Shown here in pieces: positions 1-7,251 of a DNA stretch of 41,842 nt. Both the position numbers and the translations under genes were made by a program. The first letter of the stretch is position 1, and the number at the start of each line of letters is the position of its first letter. The notes beneath the pieces are model-generated. The model had not been told where the DNA came from. It worked only from the letters and a program-made list of their open reading frames with translations, and searched no databases. The DNA is from Anaerolineales bacterium (lineage in GTDB: Bacteria > Chloroflexota > Anaerolineae > Anaerolineales > UBA11579), in contig JAFGDK010000120.1 in assembly GCA_016932165.1 (NCBI GenBank), positions 1-41,842 of the forward strand, given 5' to 3'.

Positions 1-474
1 GGTGGCAACCAAAGCAGTATATCGTTTCTGCAATTGCGGTAAAGCAAAACCGCGCCAGCCAACTTCTTCCCACGGATTAGAGAACAGCGACATCAGGAAA
101 GCAGAAATAACAATGGGGAATAGATCACCCTGGAGCCCTGTGCGTATTTCTGAAAAGCCCAGTAATTTCGTTATGACCTTCCCCGCAAGGAGAAGAACAA
201 CAGGACTAAACACCGCTACGATGTACCATACTAGACTAACACGCCATTGGATAAGTGCCCTTAGCAGGTCTCGAACCCCTGCCTTACCATGCGCCACCTG
301 TGTCACAATAACAGCCGCAAGAGCGGGGCTAACGGCAGGAAGGATGAGAAGAAACTGGAAATAGGGGTTGTCGAATGGAGCAATACCATGCGAACCTATC
401 GCAATTGGTATCCAACCAAGCCATGAGATGCTAAAAGCCAAGATGTAGAACCAAGCAACGGGATGTTTGCTCAT
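1..474 (-). CDS. CPBP-family intramembrane metalloprotease, N-terminal fragment
   Basis: Reading the minus strand from an ATG at 474 gives 158 codons that stay open to the window edge. The protein is hydrophobic: a first membrane segment lies near residues 8-25, a second near 43-60 and a third around 85-105. The last part contains EEVGWRGF, the EExxxR metal-site motif of the CPBP (CAAX protease and bacteriocin-processing, Abi) family. Members are integral-membrane proteases. The remaining motifs (FxxxH, HxxxN) would lie outside the window. The family is seen; the substrate is unknown. No strong Shine-Dalgarno precedes the ATG. The gene reads away from everything else here. Confidence 0.85.
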   Translation of the reverse strand, partial: MSKHPVAWFYILAFSISWLGWIPIAIGSHGIAPFDNPYFQFLLILPAVSPALAAVIVTQVAHGKAGVRDLLRALIQWRVSLVWYIVAVFSPVVLLLAGKVITKLLGFSEIRTGLQGDLFPIVISAFLMSLFSNPWEEVGWRGFALPQLQKRYTALVAT

Positions 475-704
475 TTTCTCGAATGACCTTTCTGTTGTGT
501 TTGAGAGTGTGGGCTAACTGGGTGTTAAGCGCAATTCTTATTGGATAAACCACACCCGCAATCAATTCTACTTGATAATCACCAATTTACCAAGACAGAA
601 TGGTTCATTCCTGTTTTATCTTGGAATAGTCCTGGCCAGAGAACCACCCTCACTTAAAAAAGAGGACGGAAGCGGTTCGGAACATGTCCGATACCACCCA
701 CGCT

Positions 705-802
705 GTAAAGAGACTTCAGGCGTCTCTTTACTTACAGGAGAATGGGAATTGAGCAAGCAATTCCCATTCTCCACAAGAACTTCTCAATGCTGAGAAGTTC
801 TT
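705..802. repeat. Run of three perfect hairpins
   Basis: Three perfect inverted repeats lie end to end: 705-714 with 722-731 (10 bp, 7-nt loop), 737-751 with 758-772 (15 bp, 6-nt loop) and 775-786 with 791-802 (12 bp, 4-nt loop). The last is followed by a short T-rich stretch on the plus strand. They sit between the 3' end of the large secreted-protein gene and the 5' end of the CPBP gene. They may be stacked terminators or a structured RNA. No gene is seen in 475-952; the short plus-strand ORF there runs through the hairpins and is not supported. Confidence 0.6.
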
Positions 803-857
803 TTCTATGTTGAAGTTTGAGTACAAGCAGAAATTTGCTGGGGTAATCATCAGCTCT

Positions 858-894
858 AAAAAAACTGGCCGGCTCTCTTGTAAGAACCGGCCAG
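858..894 (-). terminator. Intrinsic terminator of the 953-4219 gene
   Basis: On the minus strand an 8-bp stem CTGGCCGG/CCGGCCAG (887-894 with 865-872) is followed at once by seven T residues (864-858). It lies about 60 nt past the stop codon of the large secreted-protein gene, the right place for its rho-independent terminator. Confidence 0.85.
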
Positions 895-952
895 CTGCTG
901 GCTTCAGACCCAGTTGATCAGGTCTGAATAGTATTTTTATTGGTTCCCCGGC

Positions 953-3900
953 TTATTGCTGCGAACCCTGGCCAAAGACCCAGGCATCGAGCCCGAAAAA
1001 GTCGTCGATCCACCAAACGCGCCGGACCATGGCGTCTGACTGCCCAGTCTCGTGGTAAAGCTGGGACCAGGCACCGTAGAGGAACTCGCCGCCAGGGTTG
1101 CCTGTCAGGCTGGCCTCACTGGCCTCCAGGCCAGGCATGCCCTGCTCCATCTGGTCGAATTCATTGCAAAAGCCAGAGCCGATCAGTTCTGCTGGAACAT
1201 CCTGGTCAAATGGTTCGGAGGGGTAGCAGAAGCTTGTATCATCTTCTTCCGCCCAGACCTGGTAGTGATCGCCAAACATCACCGCCCGGCTGTAGAACAG
1301 ATCCAGCGGTTCAGGCTCGCCGAAAGCGGTGGTGGTGTTATCCCCGGTCTCGTAGACGATGAAGTAACGGGAGGGATCCCGGACGTCTTCTTCGGTGAAG
1401 GCATAGCCGGTACCGAACGGATCAGCGGTGATGCTGCCAGCTGTCGGCGCGTAGCGCGGGTCCAGGGTGGTGAAGCGCATCGACTTGAGCTGGGTGACAT
1501 TGCGGGCCTGCTCGGCAGCGCCAGCTTCATAGCTGTTGCAGACATGCGGTTCAACAATATTCCCACTGCCTGTCTCTGTGCTGCGGAAGGTCTCGCAGGT
1601 GACTGTGCCCTCACCGCTGTACTTTGTGCCGTCCACGGTGGTGAAGCCCTTTGGCAGGGTGGTCCAGGTTTCAGCCCCGTCAAAGGAGCGGCGGACATAT
1701 AGTTCGTAGCGGTCGTTGCCGACGGTGTTGAGGCGCCAATTGGGCGACCAGGCATACAGGATCATCACAAAGTCGCCGTCCAGGAAGCCGCGGTGACCCT
1801 TGGCAAGATCCAGGGGGTTATACCAGGACTGGTCTTGCAGGGTGCTGTCATCGGTGCGCAAGTCGGTCGAGCAATCTAGTGTCTCGCCGCTGACGGTGGT
1901 GAACTCGGCCGGGCATTGGTGCCAGGTCAGAACCTTGGTGGTGTTGGGTTCCACGTCGCGTCCTTGCAAGACAGGGTTGGTGTTGCCGATGGCAAAGGTG
2001 GTGTCTGCGTTCAGGTCAACCTGTGGACACTCCGCTTCCGCACCGGTAGTTGAATCCACACAGGTGTCAGGTATAGCGGTTGAAAGGTTAGTGGGCGAAT
2101 CCAGGCAGAGACCGTCGGGGTAATACGGGTTGGAGCCGTCTTCAAATATCCAATTCTCGCAGGTCATATTGCGGAAGGCATAGGGATTGCCGTCCTGGAT
2201 GAGCTTCCAGTTGCCGTTGCCGGGCAGGACGATGTTTCGGACCATGACATCAGCGGGACCGCCCTGGTTCATGATGCCCTGCTTCCAGGCAGGCAAGACC
2301 AGCAAGCCGCCCTTGGCTTTCGAAGTATCTTTGTGTACCTTGGCGATATCCTGGGCCAGCAGGCTGCCGCGCCGGGCGATCTCGGTGTTGTAGATTTCAT
2401 AGTTGTAGTCGCCGAAATCCCACATGTCGGCAGTGCTGCGTGCCGGGTAGAATTCGCCGTACTCCCAGCTCACTTCGGGCTGGTTGAGCATGTTGCCGTG
2501 GCTGCCCAGGTTAGCAGGCAGACCGTCCTCAAGATTGCCGCCAACAGTATCCGTCAGGGACATGCTGAAGGAGTAGTACCACATATTTTTGCCTTCGTCG
2601 AAGGGGATACAACTCTCATCCGCTTCCGGATCACAGGCTGCAGCATTGGGGTCAAAACTATCTGTAAAGCCGAAAGCACCCAGGCCTTTGTCTTCCTCAG
2701 ATACAACCACCACAAAAGCGCTATCGATGACAGTATCTTTGAATTTATCGGTGATAGAGTCGTAGCCGAACAGACCGAGGCGCGGGCGGGTGGAGGCGGT
2801 GTTGCCGACCAGGGGCAGGCCATCCTCGGTGACACAGACTGCGGAGAGATCGCCGCTGCGGCCGGTGGGGATCTCAACGGTAGCGGCGCACATATCCTTG
2901 AGGCCGTAGTCCATGGGGATCAGGAGGTCTGTGAAGTTGGCATTGATGGCCGAGCCGTTGCAGTAGGGCTGCGGGTTATCCACGTTGCACTTGGCGTTGT
3001 CGGTCATGCGCATCGGTATGGCAAATGGTACGAAGGGCTTGGGTTTCTGGGTTACATTGTCCACGTCGGTGGCGGTAGCTTCGTAATCCAGGAAAGCCAT
3101 GGGGGTTGCCCCGCTTGCATCCGCCGGGTCTTGCACTACGTCGAAGTTCTCCCAATCGATGTAGGAATACCAGATATCGGTCTGGCTGTTGGCGATCGCG
3201 CCGCTCCAGCCTTCACCAGGGCCTTCACCCTGACCAGGACGCAGACCCTGGGGGTCTTCCTGCCAGGTGATGGCGCAGCCGGCACTTTCCACGCACATGG
3301 TTTCAATGCGGTTGACATCCCGGCGGCCGGAGGTGAGGCGCTCTGCTTTGAACCAGCGCATGAAGCTTTGCTCAATGGCTTCGGTGCGGGGATCATCACC
3401 CTGCACCAACTCGCCGCGGGCGGTCCACAGGCAGTTGAAGGGAACCTCGCCGACAGGCCAGTTCTGTTCCCATTTGTCGTCAGCATAGTCGACAAAGCCC
3501 TGCTGTCCGCCAACGCCGTACATATCGATCAGGTAGAGATCGTCCGGGGAAGCGGTTTCAAGGTCAATGCCCAGGTAAGCAGCGATGGCCTCTCGGCGGG
3601 CGATGGCATCAGGATTATCATTGCCATCCAATGAATAATTCGGCTGCCCGCTCTCACAGTAGCGGCTGGGCCAGGCCACCAACACCTTATTGCCGGCCAC
3701 AGCGTGGAAGATGTTGACCACATCGCCAGGGTAGTTGTAGTCTGTATTGGCAAACAAGGGGATGTCTGGTCGAACAACCTCGGACGAGGTCTTGTCGGCA
3801 GACTCGGAAAGGTTGGTGTTCTTCCAGGTGTTGCCATCGTCGAGGCTGACAGCAGCAAAGGCATCGCGCAGGCCGTGACCGACAAAGCCAGTGCCTTCGA

Positions 3901-4219
3901 CGCCCTCAACAGGGCCGTTGATGTAGACACTGATCAGGGGTTTGGCAGCCTCACGGGTGTCAACCAGAGTTCCATCAACGTTGTAATACTCGATAGGAGC
4001 GACGGTGCCGTTGGCAGCCTGGGCTGGTACGTAAAACTTCATCATCTGGATGAAGGCATGTTCAGCCTCAGGAAGCTCACCCATATAGAGGGGGTTTTCT
4101 TGACCTTCCTGAGATATACTTTTGCGGGTCAGGAGGCCATCATCGGCAAGCGCGGTGGTGACGGTGACTAAGACCAGAATCGCCACAAAAATTAATATTT
4201 TAGCGGATTTAAACTTCAT
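953..4219 (-). CDS. Large secreted protein with Asp-box (BNR-like) motifs
   Basis: This is a 1088-residue protein with a clear Sec signal peptide (residues 1-25, hydrophobic core then ALA before DDG), so it is exported. Two Asp-box motifs of the sialidase/BNR beta-propeller type are visible: SLDDGNTW near 125-132 and SFDGAETW near 843-850. Many Trp, Tyr, Asp and paired Cys residues fit an extracellular calcium-binding or propeller fold. No sortase signal, anchor or C-terminal membrane segment is seen. The start is supported by AGGAGA 8 nt upstream. It resembles proteins annotated as choice-of-anchor or sialidase-like, but I cannot name a function or substrate. The gene is a single unit: a terminator follows and a 5' leader with two structured RNA units precedes. 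Confidence 0.8.
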   Translation of the reverse strand: MKFKSAKILIFVAILVLVTVTTALADDGLLTRKSISQEGQENPLYMGELPEAEHAFIQMMKFYVPAQAANGTVAPIEYYNVDGTLVDTREAAKPLISVYINGPVEGVEGTGFVGHGLRDAFAAVSLDDGNTWKNTNLSESADKTSSEVVRPDIPLFANTDYNYPGDVVNIFHAVAGNKVLVAWPSRYCESGQPNYSLDGNDNPDAIARREAIAAYLGIDLETASPDDLYLIDMYGVGGQQGFVDYADDKWEQNWPVGEVPFNCLWTARGELVQGDDPRTEAIEQSFMRWFKAERLTSGRRDVNRIETMCVESAGCAITWQEDPQGLRPGQGEGPGEGWSGAIANSQTDIWYSYIDWENFDVVQDPADASGATPMAFLDYEATATDVDNVTQKPKPFVPFAIPMRMTDNAKCNVDNPQPYCNGSAINANFTDLLIPMDYGLKDMCAATVEIPTGRSGDLSAVCVTEDGLPLVGNTASTRPRLGLFGYDSITDKFKDTVIDSAFVVVVSEEDKGLGAFGFTDSFDPNAAACDPEADESCIPFDEGKNMWYYSFSMSLTDTVGGNLEDGLPANLGSHGNMLNQPEVSWEYGEFYPARSTADMWDFGDYNYEIYNTEIARRGSLLAQDIAKVHKDTSKAKGGLLVLPAWKQGIMNQGGPADVMVRNIVLPGNGNWKLIQDGNPYAFRNMTCENWIFEDGSNPYYPDGLCLDSPTNLSTAIPDTCVDSTTGAEAECPQVDLNADTTFAIGNTNPVLQGRDVEPNTTKVLTWHQCPAEFTTVSGETLDCSTDLRTDDSTLQDQSWYNPLDLAKGHRGFLDGDFVMILYAWSPNWRLNTVGNDRYELYVRRSFDGAETWTTLPKGFTTVDGTKYSGEGTVTCETFRSTETGSGNIVEPHVCNSYEAGAAEQARNVTQLKSMRFTTLDPRYAPTAGSITADPFGTGYAFTEEDVRDPSRYFIVYETGDNTTTAFGEPEPLDLFYSRAVMFGDHYQVWAEEDDTSFCYPSEPFDQDVPAELIGSGFCNEFDQMEQGMPGLEASEASLTGNPGGEFLYGAWSQLYHETGQSDAMVRRVWWIDDFFGLDAWVFGQGSQQ

Positions 4220-4312
4220 TTGGTATCTCCTATTGGTAAATTTCTGACCTACGAATAACTAAACTCGCCTTACTTAGCAAAAGTCCTGTTTTCTAAACTC
4301 TTTTTTGCGCTG

Positions 4313-4321
4313 CACCTCCTT
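4313..4321 (-). promoter_or_regulatory. Orphan perfect Shine-Dalgarno in the leader
   Basis: AAGGAGGTG on the minus strand is a full complement to the 16S rRNA 3' end, but it lies 94 nt before the ATG at 4219, which has its own AGGAGA. No credible ORF starts directly after it. It may be a ribosome-standby or mRNA-stabilising (STAB-SD-like) site, or a chance match. Confidence 0.4.
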
Positions 4322-4373
4322 AACATCTTACTTGTTCAATTGATGATAATCACTGTTTGCCGGTTAAAAAAAT

Positions 4374-4494
4374 AAACCGGCCGCAACAAGGGCCGGTTTC
4401 GCCACTAGCTCACCTGTGAACGGTTGTTGGATCTGGCAGAAGGCCAGTTCCAACCTCCCGGGCAACCAATAAAATCACAGGGTCAAAGCTCCCC
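4374..4494 (-). ncRNA. Structured leader RNA unit A with terminator
   Basis: On the minus strand 4494-4400 folds into one long arm: 4 bp (4487-4490 with 4407-4410), 7 bp (4475-4481 with 4413-4419), 5 bp (4463-4467 with 4422-4426), then a 5 bp + A·A + 5 bp hairpin (4427-4453). A 9-nt GC-rich bulge on one side comes from 4454-4462. A 9-bp terminator stem (4391-4399 with 4374-4382) follows, then seven T residues after one A (4372-4366). The layout, a folded domain then a terminator ahead of a coding region, is that of a riboswitch or attenuator. I cannot match it to a named class. Confidence 0.6.
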
Positions 4495-4639
4495 ATTGAA
4501 CGCTATTCTGTTTTAAAAAACCAGCCCAAACTGTGGGCCGGTTTCGCCACTAGCTCGCCTGTGAACGGTTGGTGGATCTGGTAGAAGGCCAGTTCCAACC
4601 TCCCGGGCAACCAATAAAATCACAGGGTCAAAGCTCCCC
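4390..4639. repeat. Tandem direct repeat, two 105-bp copies 145 bp apart
   Basis: Copies 4390-4494 and 4535-4639 are identical at 102 of 105 positions. They correspond to the structured RNA units described separately. There are only two copies, with a 40-bp spacer containing a terminator, so this is not a CRISPR array. Confidence 0.9.
4515..4639 (-). ncRNA. Structured leader RNA unit B with terminator
   Basis: A second copy of the unit at 4374-4494, offset by exactly 145 nt with no indel. In the 105 shared bases (4390-4494 against 4535-4639) there are only three substitutions, all at unpaired positions or helix ends. It ends in its own terminator: 4535-4544 pairs with 4518-4527, including one G·U pair, and a run of six T follows on the minus strand (4520-4515). 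The terminator arm and loop differ from unit A while the folded domain is conserved, which suggests selection on the domain. Confidence 0.6.
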
Positions 4640-5083
4640 TTGAAAGGATATTCTGATTGATTTTATTTAGAATCGCCCACAGTCTAAGGGCAACTTTACA
4701 AGGCTAGCTATCCAACCCTGGGCGAAATAATGCGTTCTCAATTGTTTGGGCTAACATAAGCCATGTTAGCTGCAAATTATCGAATACTAATTATTCGCTT
4801 ATGCGAATAGGTTAATTATCAACCAAATCAGTATTATGTCAAGGTTGTGAGGAATAATTTAAACTTATTGTTAACCATAAGTCAATCACTTCAGTTTCCT
4901 GTTCGCTTTGACCCTACGGTTCACCTGTGTTGCTGGAATTCGTCTGGATTGCTTCCATTCCTGAATTGTCTCACGGAGATCGGCGGACTCATAAGCATCT
5001 TCCTGATCAGTGGAGCTCAATACTTCCTCTCAACGAAAACAGCCAGCCAAAAATGTGCGGGGGAAAGGATAGGGGAACGAGAT
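4640..5083. other. Non-coding stretch with small palindromes
   Basis: I see no convincing gene here. Inverted repeats are present at 4750-4757/4763-4770 (8 bp) and at 4781-4808, where two overlapping hairpins share one arm (4781-4786 with 4792-4797, or 4793-4798 with 4803-4808) and so exclude each other. A weak minus-strand promoter for the RNA units could be TTAGAC-N16-TAAAAT near 4695-4660, but this is not strong. Confidence 0.4.
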
Positions 5084-5314
5084 TTATTCCGCCGGATTGA
5101 GTGAGGTGAGCACGTGTCCGTGCTGGACGCCGTCTTTCTCTTGCAGTTCGATGATGATGCCAAAACCGGTCTCGTCGGCCCATTGGCGGATCTCCGCGTT
5201 GACGTCATTTTCAAACAGGATCACACCGCCACCATTCAGGTAACCCGTGGCACTGACCGAATGCAGGTGGATATGCCGATTGCCAGGCTGATGGAAAAAC
5301 TGTTTACTGCACGG
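5084..5314 (-). pseudogene. Possible remnant of an unidentified gene (C-terminal end only)
   Basis: Directly downstream of the anti-sigma-like gene, in another minus-strand frame, 76 codons are open with protein-like composition, ending in a TAA at 5086-5084. It contains stretches such as HIHLHSVSATGYLNGGG and EIRQWADETGFG. There is no ATG and no ribosome-binding site; the frame opens only after a stop at 5317-5315. It looks like the tail of a gene whose front has been lost. I do not recognise the family, and a chance ORF cannot be excluded. Confidence 0.3.
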
Positions 5315-6365
5315 TCACACTGAAATTGACACTGGTTGAAGCGGAATCACCGGAGAGCGAGTAGGCTGTGACTGTCAGTCTGTAACTCCCGGAGACCAGG
5401 GTTGACCAGAGGGGATTGCCCATCGAGTTGCAGGGACTGCCGCCGCCGAACTCGCAGAACGGGGCAGAGGAGTCTGAAGATGAATGGAAGACACCCTGAG
5501 GGCCGGTCAGTGTGAACGAAACCCGGGCGATGCCGGCGCCATCTGCGCTGCCATAGGCTTCATCGTAGGCATAGGCGCCGAACTTGGTTTTACCAACACC
5601 GGTCACCTTTTCTCCGGAGGAGGGGGTGTGGATTCTGACCACGATATTGCTGGTCACTGGTGTGGGTGGAACCGATGTCGGTGTGGCTTCAGGGGTGGGT
5701 GTGTTCTCTGGTGTTGGTGTGTTTTCGGGAGTAGATGTATTCTCCGGGGTGGGTGTGGTCTCAGGAGTTGTGGTGCCTTCAGGCGTTGGGCTGCCTTGAG
5801 GTGTCGGACTGTTTTCCTGGGTTCCAGATGTGGTTTCGGTTGGCTCGCTGGTAGGATTGGACCCTGATGTGCCAGTTCCTGCCGGGGTTGTTGTAAAGGA
5901 GGAGGCGACATTTTGATTACCGGCTGTGGTGGGTTCTGGAGAGCTGTTCTCCGCGCTGAGTGCAATTGGGGCTTCCATACCGGGCTGAGTGGTTGGTGCG
6001 CCGCCCTCCGGGGTGGGTGAGAAGGGCTGATCCTGTAGAGCCCAATCTTCTCCCAACTCTGTCTGTGATGCCACGATGTTTTGATCAGCGTTGGACTGAG
6101 GAGTGCTGAAAACCAACACTGCGGCGGTCCCTAACAGGATCACTAATCCTGCCGAAAGCACCGGTACAAGTGGAATGCTGCTGCCCAAATTGCTCAGGAA
6201 TGCCAGGATCTTCCCCCACAGGGTAAGCTCGGGGCCCAGATTATTGGCAAAAGCTAAAAAGCCAGCCAGCTTCTCCTCAGCCATTTTCTCCGGGAGAGTC
6301 TCTCGCAAAGGAGCAAGAATCTCGATGATATCTTTATACTCTTCCCCAAAATCAGGTTTCGACAT
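5304..6365 (-). CDS. Probable anti-sigma factor with Thr/Pro-rich stalk and Ig-like outer domain
   Basis: The 353-residue protein has three parts. Residues 1-62 are cytoplasmic. A membrane segment lies at about 64-86. The outer part has a Ser/Thr/Pro stalk (roughly 100-240) with tandem TPE-type repeats, then a C-terminal Ig-like domain with two Cys. Its start overlaps the end of the ECF sigma gene by 14 nt, the usual arrangement for a sigma/anti-sigma pair, so it probably holds the sigma factor at the membrane and senses an outside signal. The N-terminus does not show a clear zinc-binding anti-sigma motif, so the role rests on context. The repeats are low-complexity and may vary in length between strains. 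Confidence 0.65.
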   Translation of the reverse strand: MSKPDFGEEYKDIIEILAPLRETLPEKMAEEKLAGFLAFANNLGPELTLWGKILAFLSNLGSSIPLVPVLSAGLVILLGTAAVLVFSTPQSNADQNIVASQTELGEDWALQDQPFSPTPEGGAPTTQPGMEAPIALSAENSSPEPTTAGNQNVASSFTTTPAGTGTSGSNPTSEPTETTSGTQENSPTPQGSPTPEGTTTPETTPTPENTSTPENTPTPENTPTPEATPTSVPPTPVTSNIVVRIHTPSSGEKVTGVGKTKFGAYAYDEAYGSADGAGIARVSFTLTGPQGVFHSSSDSSAPFCEFGGGSPCNSMGNPLWSTLVSGSYRLTVTAYSLSGDSASTSVNFSVTVQ

Positions 6366-6945
6366 TGTAATCCTGTGCCAATTGTTGAAATTCCGGCGTC
6401 TTCCTGAAGCTTTTCACCGCTCTCTGTTGCATCGTTTTAATCGCATTGATCGATTTTTTCATCACGGCTGCGGTTTCCTTCATGGTTAATCCCTCAACAA
6501 ACCTGAGGAGGATCAGGTTCCGCTGGTCTTCAGTCAGAGAGCCCAGTGCGTTGTTGATCGCGGTGGTCTGGTCGCTGTTTTCTGCGATCTCCTCGGGAGT
6601 GCTCTTTTCCTCTGCGACCGACTCCTCGATCGGATCGGTTTCTATTTTTGATCGCGAAGTGTCTACGACTGCGTTGTAGGTCATGCGATACAAATACGAC
6701 CGGATATTCTCTGACGGGCCTTTGCCGCGGTGCAAGTATTCTAAAAACCGTTCAAATACCGACGATACAACCTCCTCTGCGAGACTGGCATTCTGGGTTA
6801 AGCGATAAGCGTAACGTACCAGTTTCGAATAATATGCGTGCCAAACCCAGCTGATCGCAACCTCATCCATTTGCTTCAACTGTGAGATAAGTTCCCGTTC
6901 GGTAGTAATATTCTCAGGTAAATCTACCTGTGAGAGATCTTCCAT
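6352..6945 (-). CDS. ECF-type RNA polymerase sigma factor
   Basis: The 197-residue protein has the two-domain ECF layout. A sigma-2 region lies around residues 35-100 (YYSKLVRYAYRLTQNASLAEEVV, then a YLYRMTYN segment). A sigma-4 helix-turn-helix lies around 130-185 (LTEDQRNLILLRFVEGLTMKETAAVMKKS). It would direct polymerase to a small regulon, plausibly including the divergent surface protein. The downstream anti-sigma-like gene overlaps its end. A consensus TATAAT sits only 9 nt before the ATG and there is no Shine-Dalgarno, so the mRNA is probably almost leaderless. Confidence 0.9.
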   Translation of the reverse strand: MEDLSQVDLPENITTERELISQLKQMDEVAISWVWHAYYSKLVRYAYRLTQNASLAEEVVSSVFERFLEYLHRGKGPSENIRSYLYRMTYNAVVDTSRSKIETDPIEESVAEEKSTPEEIAENSDQTTAINNALGSLTEDQRNLILLRFVEGLTMKETAAVMKKSINAIKTMQQRAVKSFRKTPEFQQLAQDYNVET

Positions 6946-6954
6946 ACTACCAAT

Positions 6955-6960
6955 ATTATA
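6955..6960 (-). promoter_or_regulatory. -10 element (TATAAT) of the sigma factor gene
   Basis: A perfect TATAAT on the minus strand ends 9 nt before the ATG at 6945, which puts the predicted start of transcription about 3 nt before the codon. No good -35 is seen. Four other genes in the window show the same geometry. Confidence 0.55.
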
Positions 6961-7251
6961 GCATCGGGAAACTCTGCACCGTTTTTATATAAGACAAAAT
7001 CCATTACAGTTTTGATACCATTTACCTATCAATTTTGTTAGGTGAGTGGTATCAAAAATACTTATTCTCTCGTCTTTATATTAACAGACCTTACAGTTTT
7101 GTAAGGGGGAACCTTGATGCCATGATATGACCCATTGATTTTCTTCATTTTTATCCCAGGGTCATTTCCAAGCTCCAGCCAGAATGCAGGGGGAGAAAAG
7201 CATCGGGACAATTTATTCGGCAGTGCATTTTTTCAATAATTGGAGGGAACC
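6961..7251. promoter_or_regulatory. Divergent control region with large palindrome and 11-bp repeat
   Basis: This region separates the sigma gene (minus) from the surface-protein gene (plus). A compound inverted repeat spans 7010-7057: an 11-bp outer arm (7010-7020 with 7047-7057), a 3x3 internal loop, and a 5-bp inner arm (7024-7028 with 7039-7043). TTACAGTTTTG occurs twice, at 7004-7014 and 7091-7101; the second copy lies in a 7-bp hairpin (7089-7106). GGGAACC at 7107-7113 resembles an ECF -35 element. These are plausible operator and promoter sites for the surface protein, but the exact promoter is not clear. Confidence 0.45.

Noticed and set aside
572..793. A 73-codon plus-strand ORF in the left intergenic region
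   Set aside because: It is built from the perfect hairpins, lacks an RBS and resembles no protein.
2333..3634. A 433-codon plus-strand ORF inside the large secreted-protein gene
   Set aside because: It is antisense to a signal-peptide-bearing 1088-residue ORF with an RBS and terminator; its composition (GVG-rich, no domain) is that of a reverse-strand shadow.
4390..4639. CRISPR array or integron attachment sites
   Set aside because: Only two 105-bp copies, spaced by a terminator, with no cas or integrase genes nearby.
4374..4639. Cyclic-di-GMP, cobalamin or glycine riboswitch identity for the tandem RNA
   Set aside because: I looked for their conserved core sequences (such as the GCAAAC and CCGGCC loops of GEMM, or the glycine-type GGACAG) on the right strand and did not find a convincing match.
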